DNA of 64,000 bases from Bacillus sp. 03113 (GTDB lineage Bacteria; Bacillota; Bacilli; Bacillales; Cytobacillaceae), in assembly GCF_006546985.1 (NCBI RefSeq), contig NZ_VATK01000009.1, positions 1-64,000 of the forward strand, written 5' to 3'. Position numbers and translations under genes: made by a program. How positions within the stretch are numbered: position 1 is the first letter of the stretch; the number at the start of each line of letters is the position of its first letter. Shown here piece after piece: positions 35,173 to 43,473 of this stretch. Below the pieces are notes generated by a model, which saw only the letters and a list, made by a program, of their open reading frames with translations, had not been told where the DNA came from and made no database searches.

Positions 35173-36170
35173 GATCCTTTGAACTCCCTCCTTGCAATAA
35201 ATACAAAAAATGGAGTTCCGATAATAGCCGTCATAACCCCTACAGGTACTTCCTGCGGCATTATAATATAGCGTGCTCCAATATCAGCACATAAAAGTAA
35301 AATTGCTCCAAGTACACCTGAATAAGGAATTACCCAACGATGATTAATGCCTATAATAGCTCTTGAAATATGAGGAATCATTATTCCAATAAAGCCTATA
35401 GGTCCAGATAAAGCAACTGATCCTCCAGCTAATAGAATAACGATCAACCCCATCATCAGCTTAACAACGCCGATCTTTATCCCCAATCCCTTTGCTACAT
35501 CTTCTCCCATCGCTAATACATTCATTTTCCCTGCGATAAGACATGCAGAAAGCCAGCCAATCACAAGATAAGGGAGCACTTCCATCATTGTGTTTAACTT
35601 TCTTCCTTGAACAGAACCAGCCAACCAAAATAACACTTGATCTAATACAGCTTCATTAAGTACAAGGAGGCCTTGGGAAAAAGATGCAAACATGGCACTC
35701 AATGCTGCACCTGCCAACGTTAGCTTTAAAGGGGTCAATCCTTCTCTTCCTAAGGATCCAATCAAGTAAACAGTAATGGCCGCGATGGCAGCACCTAGAA
35801 ATGATACTAAAGTAAAAACTTTCATACTGTTTATTGAAAATAAGGTTACGATAAGAACGACCGCAAAGCTGGCACCACCATTTATTCCCAATACACTAGG
35901 GGAAGCAAGCGGGTTTTTCGTTAAGGTTTGCATAATGGCACCGGCAATAGCCAAGCTCGCCCCAACAATAGCTGCTATTAACGCTCTCGGCAAGCGGACT
36001 GTTTTGATAATGATATGTTCATTTGAGCCATCAAAATTGTTAAACGCTTGAAGTGCCATTTTCCATGTTGTGTTCGTATATCCATAAATGATGCTTGCGC
36101 AAATAAGAAAAATAAGTATAAATACCAAAAAAATAAAGAAAATCCATTTTGTTTTTAAACTTGATATCAT
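35169..36170 (-). CDS. yfiZ: YfiZ-like siderophore permease (FecCD family)
   Basis: A 333-residue permease with about ten membrane segments. FecCD blocks are RLPRALIAAIVGASLAIAGAIMQ then NPLASPSVLG near 60-95, and GPIGFIGIMIPHISRAIIG near 257-275. It is the first gene of the operon. The leader (36171-36258) contains a short F2 repeat, and the promoter and Fur box lie just upstream. Divergent from yfiY, the cognate binding protein. Confidence 0.88.
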   Translation of the reverse strand: MISSLKTKWIFFIFLVFILIFLICASIIYGYTNTTWKMALQAFNNFDGSNEHIIIKTVRLPRALIAAIVGASLAIAGAIMQTLTKNPLASPSVLGINGGASFAVVLIVTLFSINSMKVFTLVSFLGAAIAAITVYLIGSLGREGLTPLKLTLAGAALSAMFASFSQGLLVLNEAVLDQVLFWLAGSVQGRKLNTMMEVLPYLVIGWLSACLIAGKMNVLAMGEDVAKGLGIKIGVVKLMMGLIVILLAGGSVALSGPIGFIGIMIPHISRAIIGINHRWVIPYSGVLGAILLLCADIGARYIIMPQEVPVGVMTAIIGTPFFVFIARREFKGS

Positions 36171-36190
36171 AGAGAACCTCTGTTTTTAGA

Positions 36191-36256
36191 CACATAAAGA
36201 TTTATCCCGCATTAACGGGCAGTAAGACCCCACTGTTTGAAGCTTCACTTTATCTT
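36191..36256. repeat. Minimal F2 repeat (copy C) in the yfiZ leader
   Basis: Only the two ends of family F2 remain: TTTATCCCGCATTAACGGGC and AGTAAGACCCC, then GAAGCTTCACTTTAT. It lies wholly between the yfiZ -10 and the start codon, so it is transcribed in the 5' leader of the iron-uptake operon. Confidence 0.7.
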
Positions 36257-36258
36257 TA

Positions 36259-36287
36259 AGTCTATTGTAATCACTATTATCTGTCAA
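36259..36287 (-). promoter_or_regulatory. Promoter of yfiZ-yfhA-yusV
   Basis: On the minus strand -35 TTGACA (36282-36287), a 17-base spacer and -10 TAGACT (36259-36264). Confidence 0.6.
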
Positions 36288-36293
36288 TGAGTT

Positions 36294-36308
36294 TGAGAAT
36301 CATTTTCA
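36294..36308 (-). promoter_or_regulatory. Fur box of the yfiZ operon
   Basis: TGAGAAT-C-ATTTTCA matches the 7-1-7 Fur core with two mismatches and lies six bases upstream of the -35. Confidence 0.7.
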
Positions 36309-36420
36309 AATACTTTTTTTGCTTTTTATTTTCTGCAAATCTATTCTTTCTTTTTCTCATAATAGAAAGAATAGAAGCCTTTATTATTTTAAAGTAATGA
36401 AAACATTATCATTTTATATA

Positions 36421-36449
36421 TTGACATCTCACATAACTACAACTATGAT
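36421..36449 (+). promoter_or_regulatory. Sigma-A promoter of yfiY
   Basis: -35 TTGACA (36421-36426), a 17-base spacer and -10 TATGAT (36444-36449). Confidence 0.8.
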
Positions 36450-36457
36450 GTTATTGT

Positions 36458-36472
36458 TGATAATGATTATCA
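36458..36472 (+). promoter_or_regulatory. Perfect Fur box over the yfiY start of transcription
   Basis: TGATAATGATTATCA is an exact 7-1-7 Fur site inside a longer palindrome. It lies nine bases after the -10, so bound Fur-iron would cover the start of transcription. Confidence 0.88.
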
Positions 36473-36501
36473 ATAACAACTACAATGGAGGATTACATAA
36501 A

Positions 36502-37488
36502 ATGAAGATTACAAAACTTTTATTTTCAATTTTTGCTATTTTCGCTCTGCTTCTTGTTGCAGCTTGTGGAAATACTAATCAAGCAACCAATGATAAAAAA
36601 GAAAACAAGCATAAAGAAGAAACTAGCTACTCGGTAACACACGCAATGGGTACTGCTACTCTAGAAAAAACACCTAAACGAATTGTTGTTCTTACAAACG
36701 AGGGAACAGAAGCTTTATTATCGATGGGTGTAAAACCAGTTGGTGCAGTTCAATCATGGCTTGGCGATCCTTGGTATGATCATATTAAAAATGATATGAA
36801 GGGTGTTGAAGTAGTAGGGGTTGAGCATGAGGTAAATTTAGAAAAAATCGCTAGTTTAAAACCAGATTTAATTATCGGAAGTAAGATTCGTCAAGAAGCA
36901 GTTTACGATAAATTATCAGCAATAGCACCTACCGTGTTATCGGAAACATTAAGAGGAGATTGGAAAGAGAACTTTAAATTATATGCTAAGGCTATAAACC
37001 GTGAAGAAGAAGGAAATAAGGTCCTTAGCAAATTTGATCAACATGTGGAAGAAGTCAAACAAAAGCTTGGAGACCAAGTCAATAAAGAAGTATCTGTCGT
37101 TCGTTTCATGGCTGGAACTACACGCATCTATTATACAGATTCCTTTTCTGGCGTTATTTTTGATCAATTAGGCTTTAAACGTGCTGCACAACAAGAAGCA
37201 CTCTTTACGGATAGCAACAAGCTTGGAAAGCTGGCAATCGAGGTAGGAAAAGAAGTTATCCCAAAAATGGATGGTGACTTGTTGTTTTACTTCACCTACG
37301 CTCCAGAAGAAGACCAAAAAGCATTATCTACTGAAAAAGAGTGGACAAGCGATCCATTATGGAAAAATTTAAACGCTGTAAAGAATGGACATGCATACAG
37401 TGTCAATGATGCAACGTGGAATACAGCAGGCGGAGTTCTTTCTGCTAATATTATGCTAGATGATATTGAAAAATTATTAGTGAAATAA
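36502..37488 (+). CDS. yfiY: YfiY-like siderophore-binding lipoprotein
   Basis: A 328-residue class III (FecB/FhuD) binding lipoprotein. The signal peptide ends LLLVAAC with lipid Cys 22. The mature part has KRIVVLTNEGTEALLSMGVKPVGAV, LKPDLIIGSKIRQEAVYDKLSAIAPTV and a C-terminal YSVNDATWNTAGGVLSA. I start it at ATG 36502 with GGAGG ten bases upstream; an upstream in-frame run crosses the promoter and Fur box and is not coding. It supplies ferric siderophore to the divergent YfiZ/YfhA permease. Confidence 0.9.
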   Translation: MKITKLLFSIFAIFALLLVAACGNTNQATNDKKENKHKEETSYSVTHAMGTATLEKTPKRIVVLTNEGTEALLSMGVKPVGAVQSWLGDPWYDHIKNDMKGVEVVGVEHEVNLEKIASLKPDLIIGSKIRQEAVYDKLSAIAPTVLSETLRGDWKENFKLYAKAINREEEGNKVLSKFDQHVEEVKQKLGDQVNKEVSVVRFMAGTTRIYYTDSFSGVIFDQLGFKRAAQQEALFTDSNKLGKLAIEVGKEVIPKMDGDLLFYFTYAPEEDQKALSTEKEWTSDPLWKNLNAVKNGHAYSVNDATWNTAGGVLSANIMLDDIEKLLVK

Positions 37489-37512
37489 GGCATCTTGAAC
37501 CTAAATATACAG

Positions 37513-37542
37513 AACTCTGCTTACTTTAGCTGAGTTTTTTTA
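37513..37542 (+). terminator. Intrinsic terminator of yfiY
   Basis: AACTC-T-GCT and AGC-T-GAGTT form an interrupted stem followed by seven Ts, 25 bases after the stop. Confidence 0.65.
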
Positions 37543-37548
37543 ACAGAA

Positions 37549-37590
37549 AAAACCTGACTTGCTGAAATGGCACAAGTCAGGTTTTGTTTT
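37549..37590 (+). terminator. Second intrinsic terminator after yfiY
   Basis: AAAACCTGACTTG and CAAGTCAGGTTTT form a 13-bp perfect stem with an 11-base loop, followed by GTTTT. Confidence 0.7.
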
Positions 37591-37591
37591 A

Positions 37592-37811
37592 AAAAGGCTG
37601 TTTTCGTATAGATTGTTGCTTTTAAACGCGCAGCCTGCATACACTTCGCTTTCCGTGGGCGAGCGTCAAGCCTCCTCGTCGCATACGCTCCTGCGGGGTC
37701 TCGCCTTTCTCGCATTCCCACAGGAGTCTACGTGTATGCAGGCTGCTCTGAAACGTTTCTCCCAATGTTTTTTTATGTTAAAAGCAACAAACTTTGAGAA
37801 AACAGCCTTTA
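37592..37811. repeat. F3 MITE-like palindromic element, full copy
   Basis: The ends are inverted repeats (AAGGCTGTTTTC with GAAAACAGCCTT). Further inverted blocks follow inward: TGTTGCTTTTAA with TTAAAAGCAACA-like sequence, and GCAGCCTGCATACAC with GTGTATGCAGGCTGC. The centre holds the CTCCTG..CAGGAG pair. It is about 220 bp, encodes no transposase, and has a partial sister at 1-117. Confidence 0.8.
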
Positions 37812-37855
37812 AAAAAGAATAATTTTTTATTGATAGACCGGTGCCTTGCGCTTTT

Positions 37856-39025
37856 CTATTCTTCATTTGAAAACATATATTTTTTAGAATGATAGCGAAT
37901 GGAGAATATTAAGCTGATCGCAAGCATATTTCCCATTAATGAACTACCACCATAACTAATAAATGGAAGCGGGATTCCTGTGATCGGTAACAAACCAATT
38001 GTCATTCCGATATTTTGAAAGACATGGAAGGTTATCATACTGATGACCCCTACACATAAATAAGAATAATAGTCATTTTTCGTTTCCATGCCAACCTTTG
38101 TAATATGGTAAATTAGTAAGAAAAATAGACTAATTAAAACACTTGCACCAAGAAAACCGAACTCTTCACCCACAATACTGAAGATAAAATCAGTATGACT
38201 TTCTGGCAAATAAACCTCTCTTGTTCCCATTCCTTTCCCGGTTGTCTCTCCTGAACCTATCGCTAAAAGCGATTTTGTTAATTGATAACCAGTTGTGCTT
38301 TGATAATTATATGGATCAATCCAGGAATAAATCCTTCCGAACTGGTACTCTTTTACACCTAAATACTTCTCTAAAATATCAGGATGCCAAAGAACAAAGT
38401 AAAGCACTGTAGAAATGATAAAAATTCCTGATCCTAGTGCAGGAACAATAATTTTCCATGATACACCAGAAATAAAAATCATTCCGAGCATAATTGCTAG
38501 AAAAACTAAGGATGTCCCTAAATCTGGCTGCTGCATGACAAGCAAGAGTGGGATTAAAGTGACCAATCCAATTTTACCAAGAAGCCATAAGTCCGTTTTG
38601 ATTGTTTTTATTAAGTTCTTTTGATGATGATCTGTAATGATTCTTGATAAAGCTAATATGATAAATACTTTCACAAATTCAGAAGGCTGCAAAGAACCCA
38701 TCCCTGGAAAGATAAACCAGCTTTTGGCTCCATTTCGAACTGGGGCTATGCTGTCAGGTGCAATAATTAAAAATAATAGCAGCAGAATTCCAAATCCATA
38801 AGCATACCATGATAACTTTTTTAATTGATCGGAATCAAAAGAAATCACCCCAACGATAAAGCCTGATCCAACGATATACCAAACAATTTGCTTCACAAGA
38901 AAATTCTCACTATATTGACCCGTTGTCTGTGCACTGTAGATCGCTACACAGCTAGCAATAAACAAAAGCATTAATATTAAAACTAAACCCCAATCGAGCT
39001 TAGATGTCTTATTATTTGTAGTCAT
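37856..39025 (-). CDS. RodA/FtsW/SpoVE-family peptidoglycan glycosyltransferase
   Basis: A 389-residue SEDS-family membrane protein with about ten segments. It has SLQPSEFVKVFIIL, the LLVMQQPDLGTSLVF stretch with the catalytic-type Asp near 160, PESHTDFIFSIVGEEFGF near 275-292, and the C-terminal LLPITGIPLPFISYGGSS. SEDS proteins polymerise glycan strands together with a class B PBP. The sequence is closer to RodA (elongation) than FtsW in the VGEEFGF region; RodA paralogues are common in Bacillus. No PBP gene is adjacent. ATG 39025 has AAAGGAG upstream. Confidence 0.85.
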   Translation of the reverse strand: MTTNNKTSKLDWGLVLILMLLFIASCVAIYSAQTTGQYSENFLVKQIVWYIVGSGFIVGVISFDSDQLKKLSWYAYGFGILLLLFLIIAPDSIAPVRNGAKSWFIFPGMGSLQPSEFVKVFIILALSRIITDHHQKNLIKTIKTDLWLLGKIGLVTLIPLLLVMQQPDLGTSLVFLAIMLGMIFISGVSWKIIVPALGSGIFIISTVLYFVLWHPDILEKYLGVKEYQFGRIYSWIDPYNYQSTTGYQLTKSLLAIGSGETTGKGMGTREVYLPESHTDFIFSIVGEEFGFLGASVLISLFFLLIYHITKVGMETKNDYYSYLCVGVISMITFHVFQNIGMTIGLLPITGIPLPFISYGGSSLMGNMLAISLIFSIRYHSKKYMFSNEE

Positions 39026-39140
39026 TTTCCAATCTCCTTTAAAGGAAAAAACAAAGTAGTAGTACTGTACAATACTCTATTATATTTTTAATGCACTTAA
39101 ATCACAACAATAGAAACAAGAATGGGTTTATTTTTCAATT

Positions 39141-39236
39141 AGAAAAGCACAAGCGCCCTTGCTCATCGACGTAAAGTGCTGGACTGAAATTTAATGTAGT
39201 TTATGATCCGAGCGCCTAGGCGCTGCAGCTAGACAT
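39141..39236. repeat. F1 dispersed repeat (copy f, short)
   Basis: GAAAAGCACAAGCGCCCTTGCTCATCGACGTAAAGTGCTGG at one end and GAGCGCCTAGGCGCTGCAGCTAGACATCAG at the other. The CATCGACGTAAAGTGCTGG block recurs at 59700-59743. Confidence 0.7.
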
Positions 39237-39251
39237 CAGTCTACCTTAATA

Positions 39252-39295
39252 GTAAAAATGGGAGATGACGCTATTTACAAGCGAAATCTCCCATT
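39252..39295 (-). terminator. Intrinsic terminator of the YtkA-like lipoprotein gene
   Basis: On the minus strand AATGGGAGAT pairs with ATCTCCCATT, with an inner GCG/CGC pair, followed by TTTACTATT. It starts seven bases past the stop. Confidence 0.75.
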
Positions 39296-39301
39296 GCAAG
39301 C

Positions 39302-40051
39302 TTACTCAACTATAATTTCTTTCGGATAATGATCGTGGATTCCTTCATCATTTTCAACATGAATTTTTATCGTATACTTCCCTTTATCTAGAAAGGTATA
39401 TTTCCCAGCATAAGTACCAGCATTTTCTTCATTCGTTTCAACCCATTTGATCGTCTTGTCACCGTTTAACAAGATTTCATAGCGCACTTTTGCATTGGTT
39501 AATGGCGCTCCATCTTTTTTTAAATCGACGATCAAATTTAACTCTTGGTTTACGTGATAATGGTTTAAATCGTGAAATTCAAAAGCAACATCTTCATGGT
39601 GATGATGCTCCTCTCCTTGATGATTCGCCTCATCACTTTCCCCATGTTCATGCTCTTCTATGACGTTTTGGCCAATTTGAATGGTCGTTTTAGGCATTGC
39701 ATGCATACTTCTTGCTGTCACATGAACTTGAACAAAATAGTTTCCTTCTTCTTGAAGACTAGTCTCTGTTTGATAGATTCCTTTTCCTTTATGATTTGCA
39801 TCAAGTGTTAGGCTATCTCCCTTTTTTCCATCCTTCCAAATTTCAAACTCCACTTCTTTTGCGTCATCAACCTTTTTTTGATCTTGTGTAATCTCTGCTG
39901 ATATGGTGATATTTTGATCTACTCCTGCTTGCTTTGGCACATTCAGTTTGACTTCAATTGGTTTAGGACTGCTTCCCTGTCCTGATTCATTCTGACCACA
40001 AGCAACTAGAAGAAATGTGCTTAATAGGATAGAAATCACTATTTTTTTCAA
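39302..40051 (-). CDS. Lipoprotein with two YtkA/FixH-like domains and a His-rich linker
   Basis: A 249-residue surface lipoprotein (LLVAC lipobox, Cys 18). Two immunoglobulin-like YtkA domains (about 30-130 and 155-249) each end in a short beta-rich repeat (GKGIYQTETSLQEEGNYFVQVHV; AGTYAGKYTFLDKGKYTIKIHV). Between them lies an acidic His-rich stretch (H134, H136, H144, HHHH 149-152, then H160, H164, H166). The first domain has HVTARSMHAMP near 110-120, a possible metal site. YtkA/FixH proteins are linked to copper handling for oxidases, and metal binding here is inferred from the histidines. It is alone between terminators. Confidence 0.75.
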   Translation of the reverse strand: MKKIVISILLSTFLLVACGQNESGQGSSPKPIEVKLNVPKQAGVDQNITISAEITQDQKKVDDAKEVEFEIWKDGKKGDSLTLDANHKGKGIYQTETSLQEEGNYFVQVHVTARSMHAMPKTTIQIGQNVIEEHEHGESDEANHQGEEHHHHEDVAFEFHDLNHYHVNQELNLIVDLKKDGAPLTNAKVRYEILLNGDKTIKWVETNEENAGTYAGKYTFLDKGKYTIKIHVENDEGIHDHYPKEIIVE

Positions 40052-40162
40052 ATCTATTCCCTCACTTGATTATTGTATTATTGCTACTCGAGATAAAATT
40101 ATCTATCATTTTATAGTCTAAATCAAGTAAACAGTTTTCTGATCAGAGAACTATTGGCTGCA

Positions 40163-40210
40163 TAAAAAATAGCAGTATTAGTACAATCCATAACTTGTAC
40201 TAATACTGCT
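40163..40210 (-). terminator. Intrinsic terminator reading on the minus strand, upstream of the lipoprotein gene
   Basis: AGCAGTATTAGTACA pairs perfectly with TGTACTAATACTGCT (15 bp, 10-base loop), followed on the minus strand by ATTTTTT. It lies about 110 bases upstream of the lipoprotein start. No coding gene ends near it. Confidence 0.75.
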
Positions 40211-40443
40211 CAAATAAAAATAAGGAGGTAATGGGGTTACGGTAAAAAACAGTTGTAGTGACCGTATTAACTAAACATGTCAAACAAGCTGTCTTCTAAT
40301 AATGTAATATGTATTATTTTAAAAAAAGTGTAGGCTTAGTCAACTTTTTTTATAAAAAAAGGCTATTTGTCTATTTGTATTTTATGTATAAAAAACAAAA
40401 AAGAGGACAACACTATAGCTAGAAAGTGTAATCCCCCTTTTTC
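40211..40443. other. Gene-less stretch between two opposed terminators
   Basis: It contains a strong plus-strand AAGGAGGT (near 40225) followed by short frames only: a 4-codon frame and a 13-codon GTG frame reading MTVLTKHVKQAVF. Two minus-strand TTGAC-type sequences are also present. It may be the remains of a small gene or an RNA locus; I cannot name one. Confidence 0.35.
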
Positions 40444-40470
40444 GACCTCTTAATGAGGTCTTTTTTTTTA
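40444..40470 (+). terminator. Intrinsic terminator reading on the plus strand without a gene before it
   Basis: GACCTC-TTAAT-GAGGTC followed by nine Ts. On the plus strand no annotated gene precedes it within 3 kb. Confidence 0.75.
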
Positions 40471-40521
40471 TTAAATAATAATACGGATTTATAAAGATAG
40501 TCTTGGTCAGCTCTGTCAGCA

Positions 40522-40628
40522 ATTTATCCCGAATTAACGGGCAGTAAGACCCCATCTCAAGATTATGAGTGTAAACGAGAAATCCAAGGTGAGGGATAAA
40601 AGAACCCCCCATTGACTGTTAGTTGAAC
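40522..40628. repeat. F2 dispersed repeat (copy D, reversed)
   Basis: AATTTATCCCGAATTAACGGGCAGTAAGACCCC, ATCTCAAGATTATGAGTGTAAACGAGAAATCC, AAGGTGAGGGATAA, then CCCCCCATTGACTGTTAGTTGA. It is the reverse orientation of copies A and B and ends at the stop of the dehydrogenase gene. Confidence 0.75.
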
Positions 40629-40629
40629 C

Positions 40630-41595
40630 TTATTTTTTCAGTGAAGCCAATAAATCTCCGTTAACTACATTGGTTAATGGCTGATGTTTTAAAAAGCTGC
40701 GTATATTATTAACTGTAATTTCTCCAATCTTATAAGCACATTCATAAGTTGAACCACCTATATGCGGAGTCCCAATCACATTTGGCAGCTGTGCAAATTC
40801 AAGATTTGGCGGTTCTGTTTTAAAAACATCTAGTGCTGCCCCACCGATTTGATTCTTTTTCAAAACTTCCATCAATGCATCTTCATCAATAATGTTCCCG
40901 CGTGAAATATTTATTAAAAATGCGGTTTTCTTCATCAAATTAAGATTATCTTTATTTATTAAATGAAAGGTAGAAGGTTTTAAAGAGGTACTGATGATAA
41001 TGAAGTCGGAAGACGCTAAAAGCTCCTCTAATTCCACAAAATTTACATTCCATTTCTTTGCTTCTTCATCATTTTTGTATTGACCATAGGCTAATATATC
41101 CATTTCAAAGCCATAGGCTCTTTTTGCTAATTTCTGTCCTATTGTTCCAAAACCAATGATCCCTAGTGTCTTTCCTTCTAAATCATGCCCAAGCATGATT
41201 TCCCAAAGACCATTCTTCACACTCTCATTGGATTGAGGGATGTTTCTACTTGCAGAAAGCATTAATCCAAATGCGAGCTCTGCAACAGCTGAAGCATTTT
41301 GACCAGGAGCATTTGTAACGAGAATTCCCTTTTGAGAAGCATAATCAAGATCAATATTGTCTAACCCGGTACCAAATTTAACGATATATTTTAATTTAGG
41401 AGCAGCATCTATAACCTTTTTATCAATTTTATCGACACCAGTAATATAGATATCTATATCTTTTATAATGTCAGTTATATCCGATTTCCCCGAGATTCTA
41501 TAAGTTAAATCAATACCAAGATCTTGTATATCTTTTATAAATGGCAAATCAGCATGATAAAAAGCAGTCCCTAATGTTAATAAGGCCTTGACCAT
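40630..41595 (-). CDS. D-isomer-specific 2-hydroxyacid dehydrogenase (SerA/GhrB-like)
   Basis: A 321-residue NAD(P)-dependent dehydrogenase. The nucleotide-binding motif is LGIIGFGTIGQKLAKRA near 145-160. Catalytic Arg lies in LINISRGNIID near 230, Glu in the EPPNLEF stretch, and His in GTPHIGGSTYE near 282. It reduces a 2-oxoacid or oxidises a D-2-hydroxyacid; phosphoglycerate, glyoxylate or hydroxypyruvate are all possible. It lacks the ACT domain of long SerA. I start it at ATG 41595 (eight bases from GGAGG); the ATG two codons earlier is too close. It stands alone. Confidence 0.85.
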   Translation of the reverse strand: MVKALLTLGTAFYHADLPFIKDIQDLGIDLTYRISGKSDITDIIKDIDIYITGVDKIDKKVIDAAPKLKYIVKFGTGLDNIDLDYASQKGILVTNAPGQNASAVAELAFGLMLSASRNIPQSNESVKNGLWEIMLGHDLEGKTLGIIGFGTIGQKLAKRAYGFEMDILAYGQYKNDEEAKKWNVNFVELEELLASSDFIIISTSLKPSTFHLINKDNLNLMKKTAFLINISRGNIIDEDALMEVLKKNQIGGAALDVFKTEPPNLEFAQLPNVIGTPHIGGSTYECAYKIGEITVNNIRSFLKHQPLTNVVNGDLLASLKK

Positions 41596-41982
41596 ATGCA
41601 TTCCCTCCTAGTTGCCATATTTTTTTACTACTCAAATGGTCTTGTGTAAATACTTTTATACATAAGAAGAATTCAGATCATCAACTAACCAGCCCCTATA
41701 TCCATAGTAGATATAGATTTCCATAATACTTTACCTTTTTACACAAAAGTATTTATTATATTATCCTATATGTCTGATTATTTATCATTAATTTTGTTAG
41801 AAATTCTTACAAAGTTAATTTCACAAATTTACAATAAGGTAAATAAAGGAATAGTTATAGTATAATAGTTGTTTAAAAAATGATATTAGTTCTTTTTACC
41901 TATATATTACATTAATATCAAACGAGTAAAATTGATCATATAGTCGCATTAAAACTTCATAAGTGCTTAAAAAGGGGGATAA
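41596..41982. other. AT-rich spacer between dehydrogenase and chemoreceptor genes
   Basis: No gene is seen. A consensus -10 TATAAT lies at 41861-41866 on the plus strand but no good -35 is at the right distance. No sigma-D motif of motility genes was recognised. Confidence 0.4.
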
Positions 41983-43368
41983 ATGGTGTTATTAAAGATG
42001 CAGAAACGAAGGAAAAAAAGCAAACCAGTTGAAGCAATAAATTCTAAAACAACCAAGCATGAAAACATTAATGGTAATGTACAAGTGGCTGTGGATCAGT
42101 TAAGGGGAGTTGTAGAGCAAATGAAGCTTGCTGCTCTTTTGCTTAATCAAACATCTGAATCTAGTAAGGAAAAAACACAGGACTTAATGGACCATAGCGA
42201 AAAGACTGTGGAATATACTGTACAGGTTTCAGAAAAAATGCGAGGGATTGAAACATCTGCTCTAAAAATTTCTTCAATATCGGAAGATATACACTCAAAC
42301 AGCCAAGCATCTTATGAAGAGCTCATTCACTCTTGGCAAGTATTAAGCGACCTCCAAAATAGATTTAATCAAATACATGAAAGTCATTTTACCCTATTGA
42401 AACAAATGGATCGTCTTGTTCAACATTCACAGCAAATCAATCATATCATCCAAATCATTGGTTCTATTTCACAACGCACAAAAATATTAGCTTTAAATGC
42501 ATCTATAGAGGCTGCACGAGCTGGTGAACATGGACGAGGATTTTCAGTTGTTGCTAAGGAAGTAGGGGATTTAGCCCAACAAACCTCTCAAGCCGTACAA
42601 AATACAAATGAAAATATAAGCATCATTCAAAAAGAGATTACTCAAACAACAAAAATGGTCAATCTTGAAACAGAACAAGTTAAAAACGGGGCAAAAGAAC
42701 TTTTAAATACGCTTGAGCTCTTAGAAAAATTTAAAGAAAACTTAAGCGGAATTACATCAATGGTATCGGACTCCACACAAGCAGTAAGCGAACAGACAGG
42801 GAACGTACAAGAAATTGCTTCACTGCTAGATCAAATATCAAAAATGGCGATCAACAATAAAGACAATGTTTTCCAAACCATTATTGATTTGGATAAGCAG
42901 CACGGAAGCATTGAAGATATATTGTCCATCAGTCATTCCTTGAATTCTACTTCTGATGAACTGCAAGGCATTATTCAAATGGAACAGACGACTGAAACCA
43001 TTCAAATAGATCAAGCCATTATTGACCACATGAAAAATAAATTGGCTCAATTATCTCATTCATCTCAATTGGGACAAATGACCTCTGAACAACACAAAGT
43101 ATCGTTAAATATTTTCCTAGAGCAACATTCAGGCTTAGAAGCAATTTGGTCTAATCGACTTGATGGAACTTTTATTTATTCTAATCCTAAAGCCGGTTTG
43201 GTAAATGCAAAAGCAAGAAGGTGGTTTAAAGAGGCAAGCAAAGGACAGTACTATGTTTCTAAAGTTTACACTTCCGCTTTAACAAAAAACTCATGTATAA
43301 CTATTTCAGCTCCGATTATTCAAGATCAAGTTGTGATTGGTGTAGTTGGTGTCGATTTATCAATTTAA
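41983..43368 (+). CDS. Soluble methyl-accepting chemotaxis protein with C-terminal sensor domain
   Basis: A 461-residue receptor without signal peptide or membrane segments. Residues about 30-330 form the coiled-coil signalling domain, whose hairpin tip is [27 protein letters not shown] (168-194), the CheA/CheW contact. Residues about 365-461 form a small Cache/PAS-like domain ([35 protein letters not shown], then [12 protein letters not shown]). This is sensor-last order, the reverse of most chemoreceptors. The start ATG 41983 follows AGGGGG closely; GTG 41986 is possible. No che genes are nearby. Ligand unknown. Confidence 0.85.
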   Translation: MVLLKMQKRRKKSKPVEAINSKTTKHENINGNVQVAVDQLRGVVEQMKLAALLLNQTSESSKEKTQDLMDHSEKTVEYTVQVSEKMRGIETSALKISSISEDIHSNSQASYEELIHSWQVLSDLQNRFNQIHESHFTLLKQMDRLVQHSQQINHIIQIIGSISQRTKILALNASIEAARAGEHGRGFSVVAKEVGDLAQQTSQAVQNTNENISIIQKEITQTTKMVNLETEQVKNGAKELLNTLELLEKFKENLSGITSMVSDSTQAVSEQTGNVQEIASLLDQISKMAINNKDNVFQTIIDLDKQHGSIEDILSISHSLNSTSDELQGIIQMEQTTETIQIDQAIIDHMKNKLAQLSHSSQLGQMTSEQHKVSLNIFLEQHSGLEAIWSNRLDGTFIYSNPKAGLVNAKARRWFKEASKGQYYVSKVYTSALTKNSCITISAPIIQDQVVIGVVGVDLSI

Positions 43369-43427
43369 CAAAGGGACTTCCCTTTTCAATGAATATTCAT
43401 TTTGCCCACTTTTTCCACTTCTTTTTT

Positions 43428-43473
43428 TGAAAAAAATAGACTTAAAGAGAATCTCCATCTCTTTAAGTCTATT
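43428..43473 (-). terminator. Intrinsic terminator of the Lrp/AsnC gene, overlapping its stop
   Basis: AATAGACTTAAAGAGA (43435-43450) pairs perfectly with TCTCTTTAAGTCTATT (43458-43473), followed on the minus strand by TTTTT. The stem includes the stop codon at 43469-43471. It may also end transcripts of the convergent chemoreceptor gene. Confidence 0.82.

Noticed and set aside
37559-37866. Several overlapping 66-87-residue frames on both strands
   Set aside because: All lie in the F3 palindrome and terminators; open frames on both strands are expected from a palindrome.
40382-40612. 76-residue minus-strand open frame with a hydrophobic end
   Set aside because: Half of it is F2 repeat sequence in antisense, no binding site precedes it, and it runs across a plus-strand terminator.
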